64,000 nt of DNA, taken from assembly GCA_008477525.1 (NCBI GenBank), contig SPDT01000005.1, positions 1,798,001-1,862,000 on the forward strand, in the 5' to 3' direction. How positions within the stretch are numbered: the stretch's first letter is position 1; the number at the start of each line of letters is the position of its first letter. The position numbers and the translations under genes are program-made. Shown here in pieces: positions 1-12,619 of the stretch. The notes beneath the pieces were generated by a model. That model was not told the origin of the DNA. It saw only the letters and a list, made by a program, of their open reading frames with translations, and ran no database searches. This DNA comes from Hypomyces perniciosus. Its lineage: Eukaryota; Ascomycota; Sordariomycetes; Hypocreales; Hypocreaceae.

Positions 1-237
1 TCCCATTTAACGCTTCGAATAGATAAAAAAAATTTGTGTCAAAAACTACCTCTCTTTATCATGAGATCATGTATACATAACATACATGGATGTGAATGAA
101 TACTCCAATGTAAAGACACAGAAAAAAAAGGATTACCACTGATATTCCATGATATGCCGATAATAAAACAAAGGACAATGTCGCTCAAAAAGTGCCCCAG
201 AAAAAAAAAGATGAAAAAAAAAGACAAAAACATGTGT

Positions 238-3200
238 TCATTCCACTCGTGCGGACTTTTTCGCTTTGCGTATGTATACCATACTCTGTGCTCCGTCAAG
301 TGGTCCTCCTCCTGGTTTCTTATCATCGTCGTTAGCATCGTTATTCATCTCCATGGCCGCCCTCGCTGCCGCAGGGACAAGGACGCTCAATACACAGTCG
401 TCTAGATGTTCATAAAAGTCCTGCGGTGCGGCGAAGCGGCCACTGCAAATGGAGCACATGGCCCGGGCCCCAGGAGCATTGCCCGTAGACAGCGTGATTA
501 GTCTGCCGCCTCCGCTGCTGGGGCGTCCATGGAGCGGCGCCTGCTCGACCTGGTGTGCTGCGGTGAGGTGTCGCTTAAACACGTCGGCGCGGTTGAAGGC
601 CTTGGCGTATGGGGAGCCAGCGCCAGGACAAAAGGGACACACCATAGTACCGCGGTAATGCGTGAGGGCGTGGCGGTTTTTGTCGTACTTCCGAGCGAAG
701 CCCTTGGTGTGGTACTCGCACGACTCGATGGGACATTTTTCTGGCCGCTCCTCCTGATGTGTGAGCATGTGGGCGGCCAGATCTTTGAAAACACGCCCGC
801 AATCGGGGTGCGGGCATCGGCTTCGGTTCTCACTCGTCGTTGTTGGTGTTGAGACAGGCCGTGATGGTGGTGGTGGTTGTGTTTGGGATGGTGGCGGCAA
901 TGACATCTGAGGTGGCGGCAGTGGCGGCGCCAGGCCGTTGGCCGGACTCCTTTGGGCAACTTCCCATGGCCCCGGCTCATCTGCCGCATTGGGAGATATC
1001 GTCATGGCGGGTGGCCCATGAAAGTCAGCGGTTGCCCTGGGCAGTCTCAGGTCCTCCTCTTCCTCGCCACTCGACATGTCATTATCGCCATCGCCGCCAA
1101 CATCAGCGGCGGACTGACGCACCTCACGCATCCAGTCTTTCAATAGAGACATGGGCGGCCAATCTCCGCTTGCCTTCCCTCCACGATGAGGGTTGAAGTG
1201 AGCTCGGCGTAGGTGAGCTGCCGCATTGTAGTATGCCCCATAAGGTTTCTGCATCACGCAGGCTTTACAGCCCGACAGCGGAATGGCAGGCTGCGGGGAT
1301 GACGGTGTTTGGCCATCGGGCTCACAACAAACCCACCGCTTGACTAAAGCAGCATGTTTGGCGTCTGTGTGGCGTCTCAATTCGTGCTCGCCTCGGAAGC
1401 CCTCAGGATACTCATTGCATTTGCGGCAGTAAACGCGTTTCAGAGGGGGTCTTTGATACGCTGGTTTGAATCTCATAGGGGTTAGACGAGGGCTAAATAT
1501 GGGACTCGTTGGCTTTATATCCGTTGGCGGTTCTGCAACTGTGTGTCTCCTCGCGCGCCCATGTTCTAGATGAGGCAGGCCCACAGGAACCGAAATACCT
1601 TTGCGAGGACTTTCCGCGTCATCAAAGGTTTCATGACGGGAACCCCGAATACCACTCTGGCCGGAAAACCCGTGCATAGTAGGCGACCATTGTGGCTCAC
1701 GTCCAGTAGGTGTTGGTAGCACGGACTCGTTGGCGGTAGTCTGATGTGGCCGTCGATGACGAATGAAGCCATTGTATTCTGGTAACTCGCAATGCCCGGT
1801 TCCGAGACTCATGAGAAAGTCAATACAGCCGTGTATGCCTCGAGCTGACCAAGTCTCCCTGCGTAGGATACGGTTGGTGAGCTGATAGACTGTCCTATCT
1901 TCTGGTGACATATCGCTGGAAGCACCGTCTATCGATATGGAGCTGGTAACTGATAACAATTGAACTAGAGCCTTGTAAACACTATGTAGCGTATGGCGAG
2001 GGTTGTCTCTGGTGGGCCCTTGGCGGTATCGCAGCGATGAGTATGGCGAGGAAACAGGGGCGAGGTCTGTAAGTAGCGTCCGAACAACGCTGAATATACA
2101 CAGAGAATGATAGACGGCTAGCCATTCCCTCGGGTGGAGAGGTGACTTCCTTGAACAGATTGACTCGAAAGATTGTAGGAACCATACCATGGATTGCTCG
2201 AGAAGGCGTGCATGGTCGCTTGGATTTGAACCGTCTAGTGGCGGTCGATAGGCAGGACTCAGCTCTAGCTGAATGATGGGATCTGGCTGCAAGATGGCAT
2301 AGAATGTAGTCTCCCGAAGGAGCAACTTGGCATAATGCAGGACTGGGTGTGCCGATTCTTCAGCCTCACGAGATGTCGACAGGCATCTGGTACAGCGCAG
2401 GAGCTCGAGTAGGCTATACGAAGTATCTTGGCAGTTCCAGCTAGCAACGAGGGCACACAGTATAGGGGGAGGGTTGTCAATCATATCCCGACCATATACT
2501 TGAGTTCCATCATTTGCATCAAACCTTTGAGATACTTGCCCGGACCACCAAAAGTCGTCTTGGTGATCAAGACACGCCCTGACAGCAGCAGTGATGCTTG
2601 TAGGAAAAAGGCACGCCCTTTGCAAGTAATCGTTCACATGCTGCCGTTGTACTAGAGGGGAAGTGACAGGAGTTCGTGTCTGTCTAGGTGATAGAGGGCC
2701 TACGAGTCTCATTTATTAGAACAAGTTAACAGCATCATGCTCTTGTCAAGAAAATACCTGGAAGTAAGCAATCAGCAAGGGAAGCAATAGAGCCGCGGAA
2801 ACATCCAATCATGGCCCAGTGCTCTTCAGAGCCCGTTGGTGGAAGATCTGAGCAAGATAAGCACGGTTGGCTTCCGTCACACTAGTGATGACAATAACGT
2901 TAGTGACGGCTCATAAACTCATCGACATCCTGGATAGGCGGGCAATCCCACCTCGGTTCCGGCGACTCTACAACGGAGACAAGCCTCATGCTCTTGGAAG
3001 AGGCGAAGCTCTCCAATAGACTCCAATCGGGGGAGGCTATCAACCCTGGTCCTCTTCAATGGTGGGAGTAGGGGCTCGACGTCAGAGTCGATAGCGATGG
3101 AGCTCCTCGCAGGCGCGGTGCGGTTGCTAGAAAATGCATAGCTTATGAGCGAGTCCCGGCGGTCTGTAGACTGTGTCGGGATTCTCAAAGGCGGGAGTTT

Positions 3201-4297
3201 GGAGGACAGGGCGGGGCGTGGAAGGTGCATGGAAGGCAACGGTCCTAACGGTCCCAACGGCTCAGAGACATTGGGCTGAGATAGGCCGTGGCCAGAGAAT
3301 TGGGCGAGAGGTGAGTTTACGGCAGAGAGCTCAGAGTCTCTCTTTGAATGAGAGGCATGCATCCGGGCGTGGCTGTCCCGATCGAGCTGAGTAGAAAATC
3401 CGTAGACGTAGTGGATGCAACGATGGTCCCAGCACTTGAGCGAAGGAAGCGGATAAGCGATGTCACTCCCGTGTTCCGGCTTGCCGCGAAGGATGGGGTC
3501 GTGGAGCTCCAGATGCTGATCCAGCCAAGACCTAAATCCCACTGGCGCGGACTGCGAAGAGAGCCTCAGGGGGTCGACAACATCCAGATCTGCTTTGCCG
3601 AATCAGTCATCAAGTCTCTTCTTCTTTTTGGTGTTGACGGTGAGTAAGTTGGGGGGGGCATGGATGGCATGCATGAGGCGGGCGAGTGAGTGGTGGGTGA
3701 CAGTGACAGATGATGGATGCTACCTAGCTAGTAGTACGGAGTAGCATCCGGCTAATAATAGGTAGCAAGGACGCGGGTCTGGCGGCTTACTCTCTTGAAT
3801 ACAAAGGGCCTCGAGGCATTCGCAGCGGTATTGGATTGCGCGAGCCTCCTCCATGTCGGACATGAAGTGGGCGACGCGCGACGCCAGGCCTGGTATGGCA
3901 AAACGAGTCAGCACACTAATCCTCTGTGACAGCACAGGACCTGACCAAAAAAAATGGCACGGGGGAGAAGAAGCTCGAGCGAGGCCTGGATCAATCAAGC
4001 CCGACAAGGCTGCGCAAAGGAAAGGTTGGATTGGATTGGATTGATATGCATTGGGGAGCACAAAACAACAGACGCACCGTGACGGTCGACAATGCCCTCG
4101 AGTACGCGCAACTTGTGGCGCAGCATGTCGAGCTCCCAGGGCAGATCGAGAGGACGCTGCCGGTAGCCATGATGGCGATTGTCATGGCGATGATGAACAC
4201 CACGCAAGGCGGCCAGCCTCGCCTGGATGTCGGCCTGTTGGTCGAGCAGCTGGCGGATGGCAAGGTCGATGTCGATATCCGGGCTTGGGCTAGACAT
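238..4297 (-). CDS. C2H2 zinc-finger transcription regulator, five exons
   Basis: Proposed exons on the minus strand are 4297-4078, 3889-3791, 3589-2952, 2881-2758 and 2699-238, which join in frame to 1180 codons plus stop. The N-terminus begins MSSPSPDIDIDLAIRQ, followed by a predicted helical stretch and a conserved-looking YRCECLEALC segment. The exon 3/exon 4 junction rebuilds a cysteine cluster (CLRCRVAGTECDGSQPCLSC), resembling part of a fungal binuclear zinc motif. The last exon carries several C2H2-type fingers, roughly residues 784-810, 838-862, 986-1075 and a final CSIC...H near 1130, separated by proline-rich linkers. I recognise the overall layout as a fungal C2H2 regulator family but know no target. 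Exon 3 could instead start at 3592, also in frame. An ATG six bases upstream (4303) is an alternative start. The donor GTGGGA of intron 3 is non-consensus. Confidence 0.75.
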
Positions 4298-5369
4298 GCT
4301 CATGTTGCAGGCCATCCAATGATGCTCTCTCTCTCTCTCCATTCCAATTCCATCCGGCTCGCTTTAGGACATGCTGGCGGCGCCACGAGTGAGTGCCGTG
4401 TCCATGGCGCGCGCCCTGGGGCAGGGCCGTTGGGAAGTGAAGAGGACGAGGAAGAGGAAGAGGGAGAGGAAGGGGGAGAGGAAGATGGAGGATGACAGAT
4501 GGCGAGCTGGATTGGGACAGGCCCTGATGAGCGGGAGCGAGAGCGAGAGCGAGAGAGTGTGAGAATGAGAATGAGAGACTGAGAGAGACCCTGACCCTGG
4601 GTTGGGTATTCTCTGCGAGATGTCCGACGACGTTTGTGGCCCTGGTTTTTGCTTTCTTTTTCCGTGGGGCTTCTAGAAAGCCTCTGGCTTGTTATTTGCT
4701 TCTCCCCTCGGGTTGCTCTTTTTTTTTGCCGCCTGTCTTTTCTCACGCCTGCTGCGTCTCTGTGCTCGTTTTCACGAGTAATTTTCTCTCACTCGCCATT
4801 TTCCTTGCTGGCTGGCCCTCCTCTCACTCGTCTCCTTTCGAAACCCACCCCCCTCCCCCCCTGCATTGGGGCATTCGGCGGGAATTACGGGCTGGGGTGT
4901 TGCTCCATTCTCTCCGTACAAAGCACCACACACACTCAACGGTTTCTCCCACACAGAAGCAGTGGGGGTGCAGCCTTGCGGGCACAGCATCCGATTAGGC
5001 GGTGCAGGCGGTTGTCCAATGTCAAGGTGCCAAAATACTAGTAGTAATGCCACTGCCTGCAGAGAGACACCTGTTGTGCGACTTTGTCTCGCGCGTGCCA
5101 AGACTTATCTTGCGCACTGTGTTTGGACCAACTTGGCAGTGCGTGCACCGTGTGTCTAAGATCTCGGAAAAAGCCATGTGGCTGAGCCCACTGCAGTGAC
5201 GGCACCCCCGTGCATTTTCAATAGGAACAGGGGAGCGACTTGTTCCAAAAAGAAGGCAAAAGGAAAAAAAAATCACGTAAAGTTCGTCAACCCTCTCTCT
5301 GTATTAACACCAAAGTGCCATTTTCCAGATACTACTCCGTACTATATGATCCAAAAGCACCTAGTCGAC

Positions 5370-5481
<112 letters not shown>

Positions 5482-6126
5482 CTAGTACCAAGAATGAAGC
5501 TCCCGCAAAGCCACCCCCATATTAGTGTCCGGTAATGTTACCTGGACCCGGCATGGAAGGTGGCAATGAGCCGATATAGCTTTGGCGCTTACGAGTAGAA
5601 TAACGGACGGAAATAACTGTGATACTTGTGCATGATCGGGTAATACGAGTAATACTACGGAGTAGTATTCGGTGAGTCTGTGTCTCTCCGTTTATCGGCC
5701 GACTGTGATAAGTGAGAAACAACCCTGTTACTGTTAGACAAAGCCTTGCCTTGTCACCTTATGCAAGCCTATAAACTTTATGATATTTATTTATTTATAG
5801 CAAGTAGGGATCAGTGTGTCGTAATAACTTTTTGTACGAAGTACATACGGAGTACTGTCCACCTCTCACTACTAAGACAGTGCAGCGCTTCATGCAAACA
5901 CTCGTCATCACCGCCCAATCATTCGTCCATCTCCCATTCATTTCAAACCCTCCGCACTCTCATCCAATATCGTCTCTGTTCTTTTTTCCTTTCTTTTTCG
6001 CCACCCTGCATATTCCTGGTCCCGCGACCCCCGATCAGGAAATCCCAGCCCAAGCTCGTCATGCCAGCCCTGCGTCAGGCCGTGAGCCACTCTTTCACCT
6101 CACTTCTCGTTGGACAAGGATCCCAT

Positions 6127-6168
6127 GTCCTGCATATGTACGTATGTACGAAGTAGTACTTCGTACGT
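6127..6168. repeat. Short palindrome built from TACGAAGTA motifs
   Basis: The core is GTACGAAGTA, one G, then TACTTCGTAC, giving ten-base perfect arms that extend with a mismatch to about 14 bases. It is two copies of the dispersed motif meeting head to head and could form a small cruciform. Confidence 0.8.
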
Positions 6169-6778
6169 AGAAAGGGCCTCTATCAAGCAAGATACCTAGA
6201 CATTGATCGATCAATCCATCAATCAATCCTTCCGCAAAAAGCCTCGATGTATGATACGTCACAACGCACAGCTATTGACAGCTGAAATGCAACGTCCATC
6301 CTGCCATGTCCGTTGGCCCGAGGACACAAATGCATCGCATGTGCGGAGCACTTCTCTCGCACGTCATCAAGTCGCCCTCTGCACTGTGAAATCTCTTCAT
6401 TAAATGCTGATTATGCTATTGCGAATTCCAGAATACAGATACTACATACATACACTGCCGTAGTACGGAGTATTAGTAGCGCATGTTGAATGGCTGGCCC
6501 TTTTTCCCTTTTGGCCATTCTTTCCGTCCGATCCCTGTGCTCTCATGGTAGTTGAAAAGTCCCATGTCTCAAGAAAACACGCCAATGCCAATGTCTAAAG
6601 AAATGCAGATGGTTTACGCCAACCCCACGCCATGCCCTCTTCCCTCTCCTCCAAAAAGAAGTGTTTCTCGTCGCTGTCTTTCGTGTCACCGCCACATTTG
6701 CTGCCGCTGCCCAGCCGCCAGTGATTACTTACTTATCTCTTCTCCCCCTTCCCTTGCTTCACCCAAAACGCCCTTTCT

Positions 6779-8075
6779 TTACTCGCTCCGTGACCAAGTT
6801 TTCTCCCGTAGTGGCAGCTCCTTGCCTGCTGCTTCACGGCTCCCGTCTTCCTCGGCCTTGTATGCCCAGTACTCGCCTAGCCTGAGCTCGGCGTATGAGG
6901 CATAGTCAAAGTCGATACGAGATATCGTGGCTTGGATTAGGGCCCAGATACCCCAGTAGAATCCGGGAACACCACGGAACACGTCCACCTCGTGCATGAG
7001 CTTGCGAGTTTCTTCCCCCTGGTCCATGATCTTGCCATTGAGCTTAGCATAGGCCTTGATATACTCACCGATAAAGGCATGTCGCTGCGGTCGAGTCGGG
7101 ATGGCTGAGTAGTCACAGTCATACCCGGCCCATTCAGCAAAGTGGTTGGCAATATCAAATGCCGCGGGTGACGGCGTCGCGTACTCGTAGTCAATGAAGC
7201 TCACGGAAAGCTCCTCACCGGGTTCTCGATGAATGATGATGTTGGCACTGAGCAGGTCACAATGGGCAAAGACCAACTACAACCATGGTTAGCTAGGAAC
7301 TCTCTTCAGCTTTTCAAAAGCTTGGGGATTGTGGTATGCATACCCCGTTGCGGCCCAATCCAGGGCGCTGGCTAAGCTTTTGGATCATTTCTTCCAGCTC
7401 ACGCTGCAGCAAGGCTTGCCTGTGGCGTTGCGGCTCCGTCTCTGTCGGCAGTGCCAGGATCCATTTCTGCATAGTCGACCACAAATTGGGAATCGGCTTT
7501 CCGGCAGCTGCCTTTAGTATCATGGCCTTGTGACCAGTAAAATCTCCCGAAGAGCCGTTATCGACGAGGGGCTCTGTTACGATGGAGGAATCGGGCACGC
7601 AGGGTACTGTCGCATGCCATTGGGCTAGCCGTCGAGCGACAGCCAGTAGGATCTGGGGGTCGGGGAGGTCCTTAGGCTGTGCAACAATGCCGGGGACGAA
7701 GCGGTAAAGCATGCCGTTGGCAAAGCGAGCCAGCAGCTCTGGGGCGAGACCATGCTTCATGAGCAGCTCATGATTGGCAGCTTCGCGCTCCCGGTCAATG
7801 ATGACGGCGGTGCCGTGGCCATAAGCCCGGAGCAGGACGGAATCCCGGTCGATGTCAGCTTTGGACAGGCCCGGCTTCCGATTCACTGCCTTGAGAAGCG
7901 TATTGGTGATGCCATCAGTGAAGCGGATAAAATCCACATTGGAGTCGTCGCTGGCCCATTGAGGCAACAGGGTGAGAATGAGCTTCAGGGCTGAGCGCTG
8001 AGAATCACTGCTGTCGTAGGCAAAAGGGAGGAATCTGACGTGGCCAAGGGCCCCAATACTAGCTGCAGGCGACAT
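6779..8075 (-). CDS. Ethanolamine (choline) kinase
   Basis: Two exons, 8075-7344 and 7276-6779, joined at a 67-nt GTATGC...TTGTAG intron, give 409 residues. The protein belongs to the choline/ethanolamine kinase family, which uses ATP to phosphorylate ethanolamine (or choline) in the first step of the CDP-ethanolamine (Kennedy) branch of phospholipid synthesis. Visible features are an N-lobe with FTDGITNTLLK, the Brenner-type HCDLLSANII loop (catalytic Asp and Asn) immediately after the intron, and the IDYEYA motif holding the metal-binding Asp. The spacing and the FTDGITN motif fit ethanolamine kinases of the EKI1 type better than choline kinases, but the substrate is inferred. The start ATG at 8075 leaves a short N-terminus typical of the family. 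Confidence 0.88.
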
Positions 8076-9589
8076 GATGGCGGATAGATAGATAAGATAT
8101 GGTAGAGGATAGAGACGCGCGTGGTAAAGGTAGGAGGCGGTATTTTGATGGTCTGTTTTTTCCTCTCTCCCTCTCTCCCGGCTTGCGGCGGTTTCTGGTC
8201 TTGGCCTTGGTTTTGCACTCGCCGAGTCGGCAATGGTATATAGCCTGGGCTCTGAGGACAACTTAGGAGGTTGTTGTCATCTACAGGTCGAATGATGGCC
8301 CGTTCTGTTGAGATTGCGGTTTTGGGCACAAGGTAGATAGTACGTATAGCACGAGAACCGCAAGTCTGTTTCAGCGAAGTGCTGTAAACGCGACACGGAC
8401 TGCTAAGTCGGTGGCTTTCACGGCTCTAGGGGACGGTGGTCGATGGACAAGACACTAGATGTTGAGGTGAAGCTGGGAGAAATGCACACGACCTGTTTCC
8501 GTTCCAAGCCGCCGCGATTTTGTGGGCGAAAAGAACTTGGGGGACAGTTGGTGGGTGGGCCAAAGGGATGATACGATCATGTGAAAGACAGTTAACAAAG
8601 GAAGAAATAAATAGTACAGCCACCAGTCAGTCAGGGGTTGCAGATTCTAGCCTTGTCTGGAGCGCAGACACACGAGAGCAGGCTAAATAATATTAACTCG
8701 GGAAAATGTATCAGCAGGTTGAGATGGAATAGCGATTTCCATTGGTATAATATGAGGATGGGGATTTTTGTTGGGATTTCAGGAGCAGTGACACCTGTTA
8801 GACTTCAGGCCTTATTAGAGGTGTAGCCCAGAGAATCCTTGCAAGCATTTTGAGGGGGATGTCCTGTGCATGTGCCTGAAAAGTATTGTGGCTGCGCAGT
8901 TGCTTATCTCTCAAGGGCAAACCATCATATCACGTTACTTTGTGTCTACCTTTCAGATACGAGTCAGTAATATTCTTTGCACATGCTTGCGCGTAAAGTG
9001 ATGGCGCTAGTCACACCGCTGACATGGGGAACGATCGATATTACTACAACTAGTACTAGTAGTATTAAATATCGATTGTCCTTTTTTTTCTTCTCTTAAG
9101 TCTTGAAGCAAGGCGCGCTGTTGCCGTTGAACGCCTCGTTTACCATCATAAACTAGATGGCTGTTTTTTTATTCAAGAGTTTTTTATTGTTTTACCTTGG
9201 CCCTATCTACATATGTCTAGGTGGGTACAGAGTGGAGGACTGAGAACCTTTTGCTCCCTATGTACGAGTTGATAAGATAAGTACGGACGGAGTACAAGTA
9301 CTAGTCCTGGAGCTTCAGATTTGCATGTGAGACAGACATTCCAGAATGGATGAGTTAATCCGCCCCGCATTCGTTATAACACAGTACGGAGTACGAAGTA
9401 CTAGGTACCAGACCTTTGATGACAGGCTTACTAACACGCCAACCACATTATCGACTTACTATTGCTGGTCAGGCCTACTGAGGCCGTCTTGCGTGAAGCT
9501 TCCACTCATCAAGAACATTACTACACGGGATCATATCTCAAACTCCTGGAGACTCACATCATGTAATACGACTCCCATAAACTGTAACC
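8076..9589. other. Divergent intergenic region between ethanolamine kinase and NPR3
   Basis: About 1.5 kb that must hold promoters for both flanking genes. I see copies of the TACGGAGTA/TACGAAGTA motif near 9280 and 9381-9403, an ACTAGTACTAGTAGTA stretch near 9051, and T-rich tracts near 9080 and 9165-9190. No convincing gene. Confidence 0.55.
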
Positions 9590-11845
9590 ATGTCGTGCGT
9601 CAATGACGAAAACTTCCTCGCTGTCGCCCTTGTCATCAATCGCTCCCGCGACGGCCCTGCCTTTGTCTTTCATTACCCGTCCCATGTCCAGCCTGCCTCC
9701 AGCACTCCAGATAACACGGAGAATATCGATCTTGAAGACATCCTCTTCGAACGTCTCTCACAGGCCCCCAGCAGCGAAATCGCCAACGATGAGCTGCCTG
9801 ACAAGCATGGGAGCCATGACGACCACCATATGACTGAGGCGGGCACCCAGATAGTCCCCTGGGAGCACGTGGCCGGTTTCCCTGCTCGTGATCTTGCGGG
9901 CATTCTCACCCCGGCAAAGTCATACCACAAGAAGCTTTTTCAGCTGTCACTTGACCCTCTGCTCTGTGTGTCTTATCCTATACATGTACCTGAAAACGGA
10001 AAATGGAAAAAACCCAAGAAGGCCAGCAAAGCAAGGAGGGCTGCCAGGGAGGCTGACGATACCCTCGCGCCTCCGGAGCTCAACCCCCCATCAATAAGCA
10101 AGCCGCAGGATTCATCCAAGGACAAGGAGAACAAGAAGGACGATGGCGACGAAGAGAAGCGCAGTTCTATGACCATGTTCAATCTGGTCTTCTTTCTTAA
10201 CCCCCGGAAAAATGAAGTCAAGGAACTTGTGGACTCACTATACACCAACATCGTCAAGAAGGTTAACAAAGCCTATCAGTACAGCCAGCAGCACAGTGAA
10301 TTTGTGTGGAAGGAGTCCAAACGCATACTAATTGCCAAAGATAGGGCGCGGGAAGAGAGTAAGTCCTGATAGAAACTAGGTTTTTGTGATCTGCAGACTG
10401 ACTTGAGACGTTAGAGAAGAAAATGAGCGTTCTATGGAAAGAGCTTTTGCAAACCTCATCGCTGGCAGCCTCTATGCATGACATTTATGAAGCTGTATCA
10501 CAGAACAGAATTGCAACCTTGCACCTAGACACGGTCGACGGCATCTTGACGCCGTCCGTCCAGATTCCAGCCCCCTTTTTCATCGCAGATCTCCCTACGG
10601 AGGATGATGAGCATCATCACGGGCTTTGGCTAACCACTTCCAATGCCTTTCTTAGCCAGGACGCCCTTGAGGAACCGGGCTTCCTCGATCGAAACTTTGC
10701 CCTGCTGCTCATGGATGATGAGAAAAAGATCGTGTCCGAGCTGCAGTCTGACCGCGACCCAACCACTCTATCCATGGTAGAGTTTGTGCGGCTCGCAAAG
10801 CCAACTATGTCGTATGTATAAGCCTTCCTCCGGATGAAAGAGTTTGATTGCTAATTCGAACCCCCCCTATAGCTTCTACCAAGTTGGCCAAAGCAACGTC
10901 TTGACACTTGGCCAAGTCCGCAAATATGCCCAGCACTTTATCTTCTGGCGCCGTGCCATCGCCATCCCACCTCTCCATCCTCGTGACATTTACATCGTCT
11001 CCCCCAACTGTGATCTCCAAAGACTACCTCGGGCTACTCAACAATGGCAGAGAGCTTTCCCCCTTGCCCCGGCTCTGCCCAACTTCCTCGCTGAGCTCTC
11101 CGTATGCCCTCGACCCTACAAGAGCATCTCGCCCACCAAGGCCCACCGGCCTCTTTACCTTCGCATGCTGGCATGGCTAATGCGCGGCGGCTGGGTCACG
11201 CAGCTCTGCACCTTTGCCTACGTCGTCGTCTGGCCGGAGATACTTTACGAAGTCGACTACGAGATCGAGAAAGAAGAGCTCGGCGCTGCATCCTCCTCTT
11301 CCGCCTCCACCTCTGCGGACGGAACCGATTCCACTGTTACGATCTCCGACACCACCACCAAGACCAACGCCGACGCACACGCAAGCGACTCTCCCCCAAC
11401 CATGACGCAACACCACCCCCTCAACGTCCCCAACCCATCCACCCTCTCCGCAGCCGAACACTCGGCCGAAATGGCCCGCCTCGAACGCATCGCCCTCAAA
11501 GCCCACCGCGAAGCCGCCGACAAGGCCACCGCCCACGCCCGCAAAACCGTCCCCATCGCTACTGCCAATCCTTCCATCAACGATGCGCCACACCTGATCG
11601 GCCTCACGCCGCACATCATCCTCGACCCCAAGAAGGCCACGGGCAAGGAGTCGCGGTACCTATCCGCCATCGCGCGCAGGCTCAAGGACGATAAGTTGCG
11701 GTCGGCATGGCAGCTCATGTGCAAGTACTTTGACGGCCATTGCGCCCTGGAGAGAATAGCGCTTCAGGAGGATATGAAGCGCAAGGAGACGTGGACGCTA
11801 CTCACTGGTATGAGGGAGTATTTGTTATGCACGAGGCACTGGTGA
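9590..11845 (+). CDS. NPR3: NPR3, SEACIT/GATOR1 subunit (nitrogen permease regulator 3)
   Basis: Exons 9590-10358, 10415-10811 and 10873-11845 join in frame to 712 residues. The start MSCVNDENFLAVALVINRSRDGPAFVFHYP is the N-terminal longin-like segment of Npr3 proteins. Further on come VSYPIHVP, the MFNLVFFLNP stretch and, across the exon 2-3 junction, SFYQVGQSNVLTLGQ. Near the C-terminus is FDGHCALERIALQE followed by an internal helix typical of the family. With Npr2 and Iml1/DEPDC5, Npr3 forms the GTPase-activating complex that inhibits TORC1 at the vacuole when amino acids are scarce. Fungal-type low-complexity insertions (about 10010-10165 with Lys/Glu, and 11290-11560 with Ser/Thr/Ala) are present. 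Both introns are short (56 and 61 nt). Confidence 0.92.
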
Positions 11846-12619
11846 CGCATAAAGGAGAAAAAAAAGAGAGAAACATGTCAATGAATGCTAGAGAAGTGGT
11901 TTAATTGAAATAGTGGCCTACCCCAGCCGTGTATCGTTCCGCATCTGGTATCTGATCTCAAGTGTAGAAGAAATACTAAAGGATATAGGAATACTAAAAT
12001 TAAGTACAAAAGCAAACTGACATCCTTTGATGTCAACGTGATGAAGCAAACAAAACCAAAATAAAAAACAAAATCCGTGTATCAGCAACCACATCACCAT
12101 GCCCTAAAGATCAACAACAAAATAATCAACCGCACATCTCTAAGAGATAACCCGCTGAAGACCCACAAGAGCTATCGGGGCTATAAAAGCAACCGTAAAA
12201 AAATAAAAATAAAATCAAGTCAAAAACCGTTCATGCGCTGTACTAAAATAAGTAGAGGAAAGGAGAGGGGAGAGAGAAGTCCGAAGATTTATCTCTGCGC
12301 TGCGACTGTATAGTAGTGCTGGTGGGGGGAAAATCACATCCCCTATGAGCCATGCCAAATGCCAAATGCCTGTAGCACCCTGTCGCTCAAAATGAGCCCT
12401 AGCAATATTGTAGTTGACACCTAAAACGCCGCCGCCACGAGACTCGTGTGCTTCTTCGAATGCCAGACCCAGATCCTCCGCCGAGATGATGAATGCAAGA
12501 GCAAAGCAAACACAAGATGGGATGCAAATCGTCAAGGGAAGAGACAAGAAAGCAGGCAGACTGCTCGACAAAGGAAAAACTGTATATCATGCTTCGGAGG
12601 TCGAAGGCCGGTAGACCAG
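11846..12619. other. Convergent 3' flanks of NPR3 and the bHLH gene
   Basis: About 770 bp between two stop codons facing each other. It is A-rich on the plus strand (12050-12250), which fits 3' untranslated and polyadenylation sequence. No gene or motif copy recognised. Confidence 0.55.
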
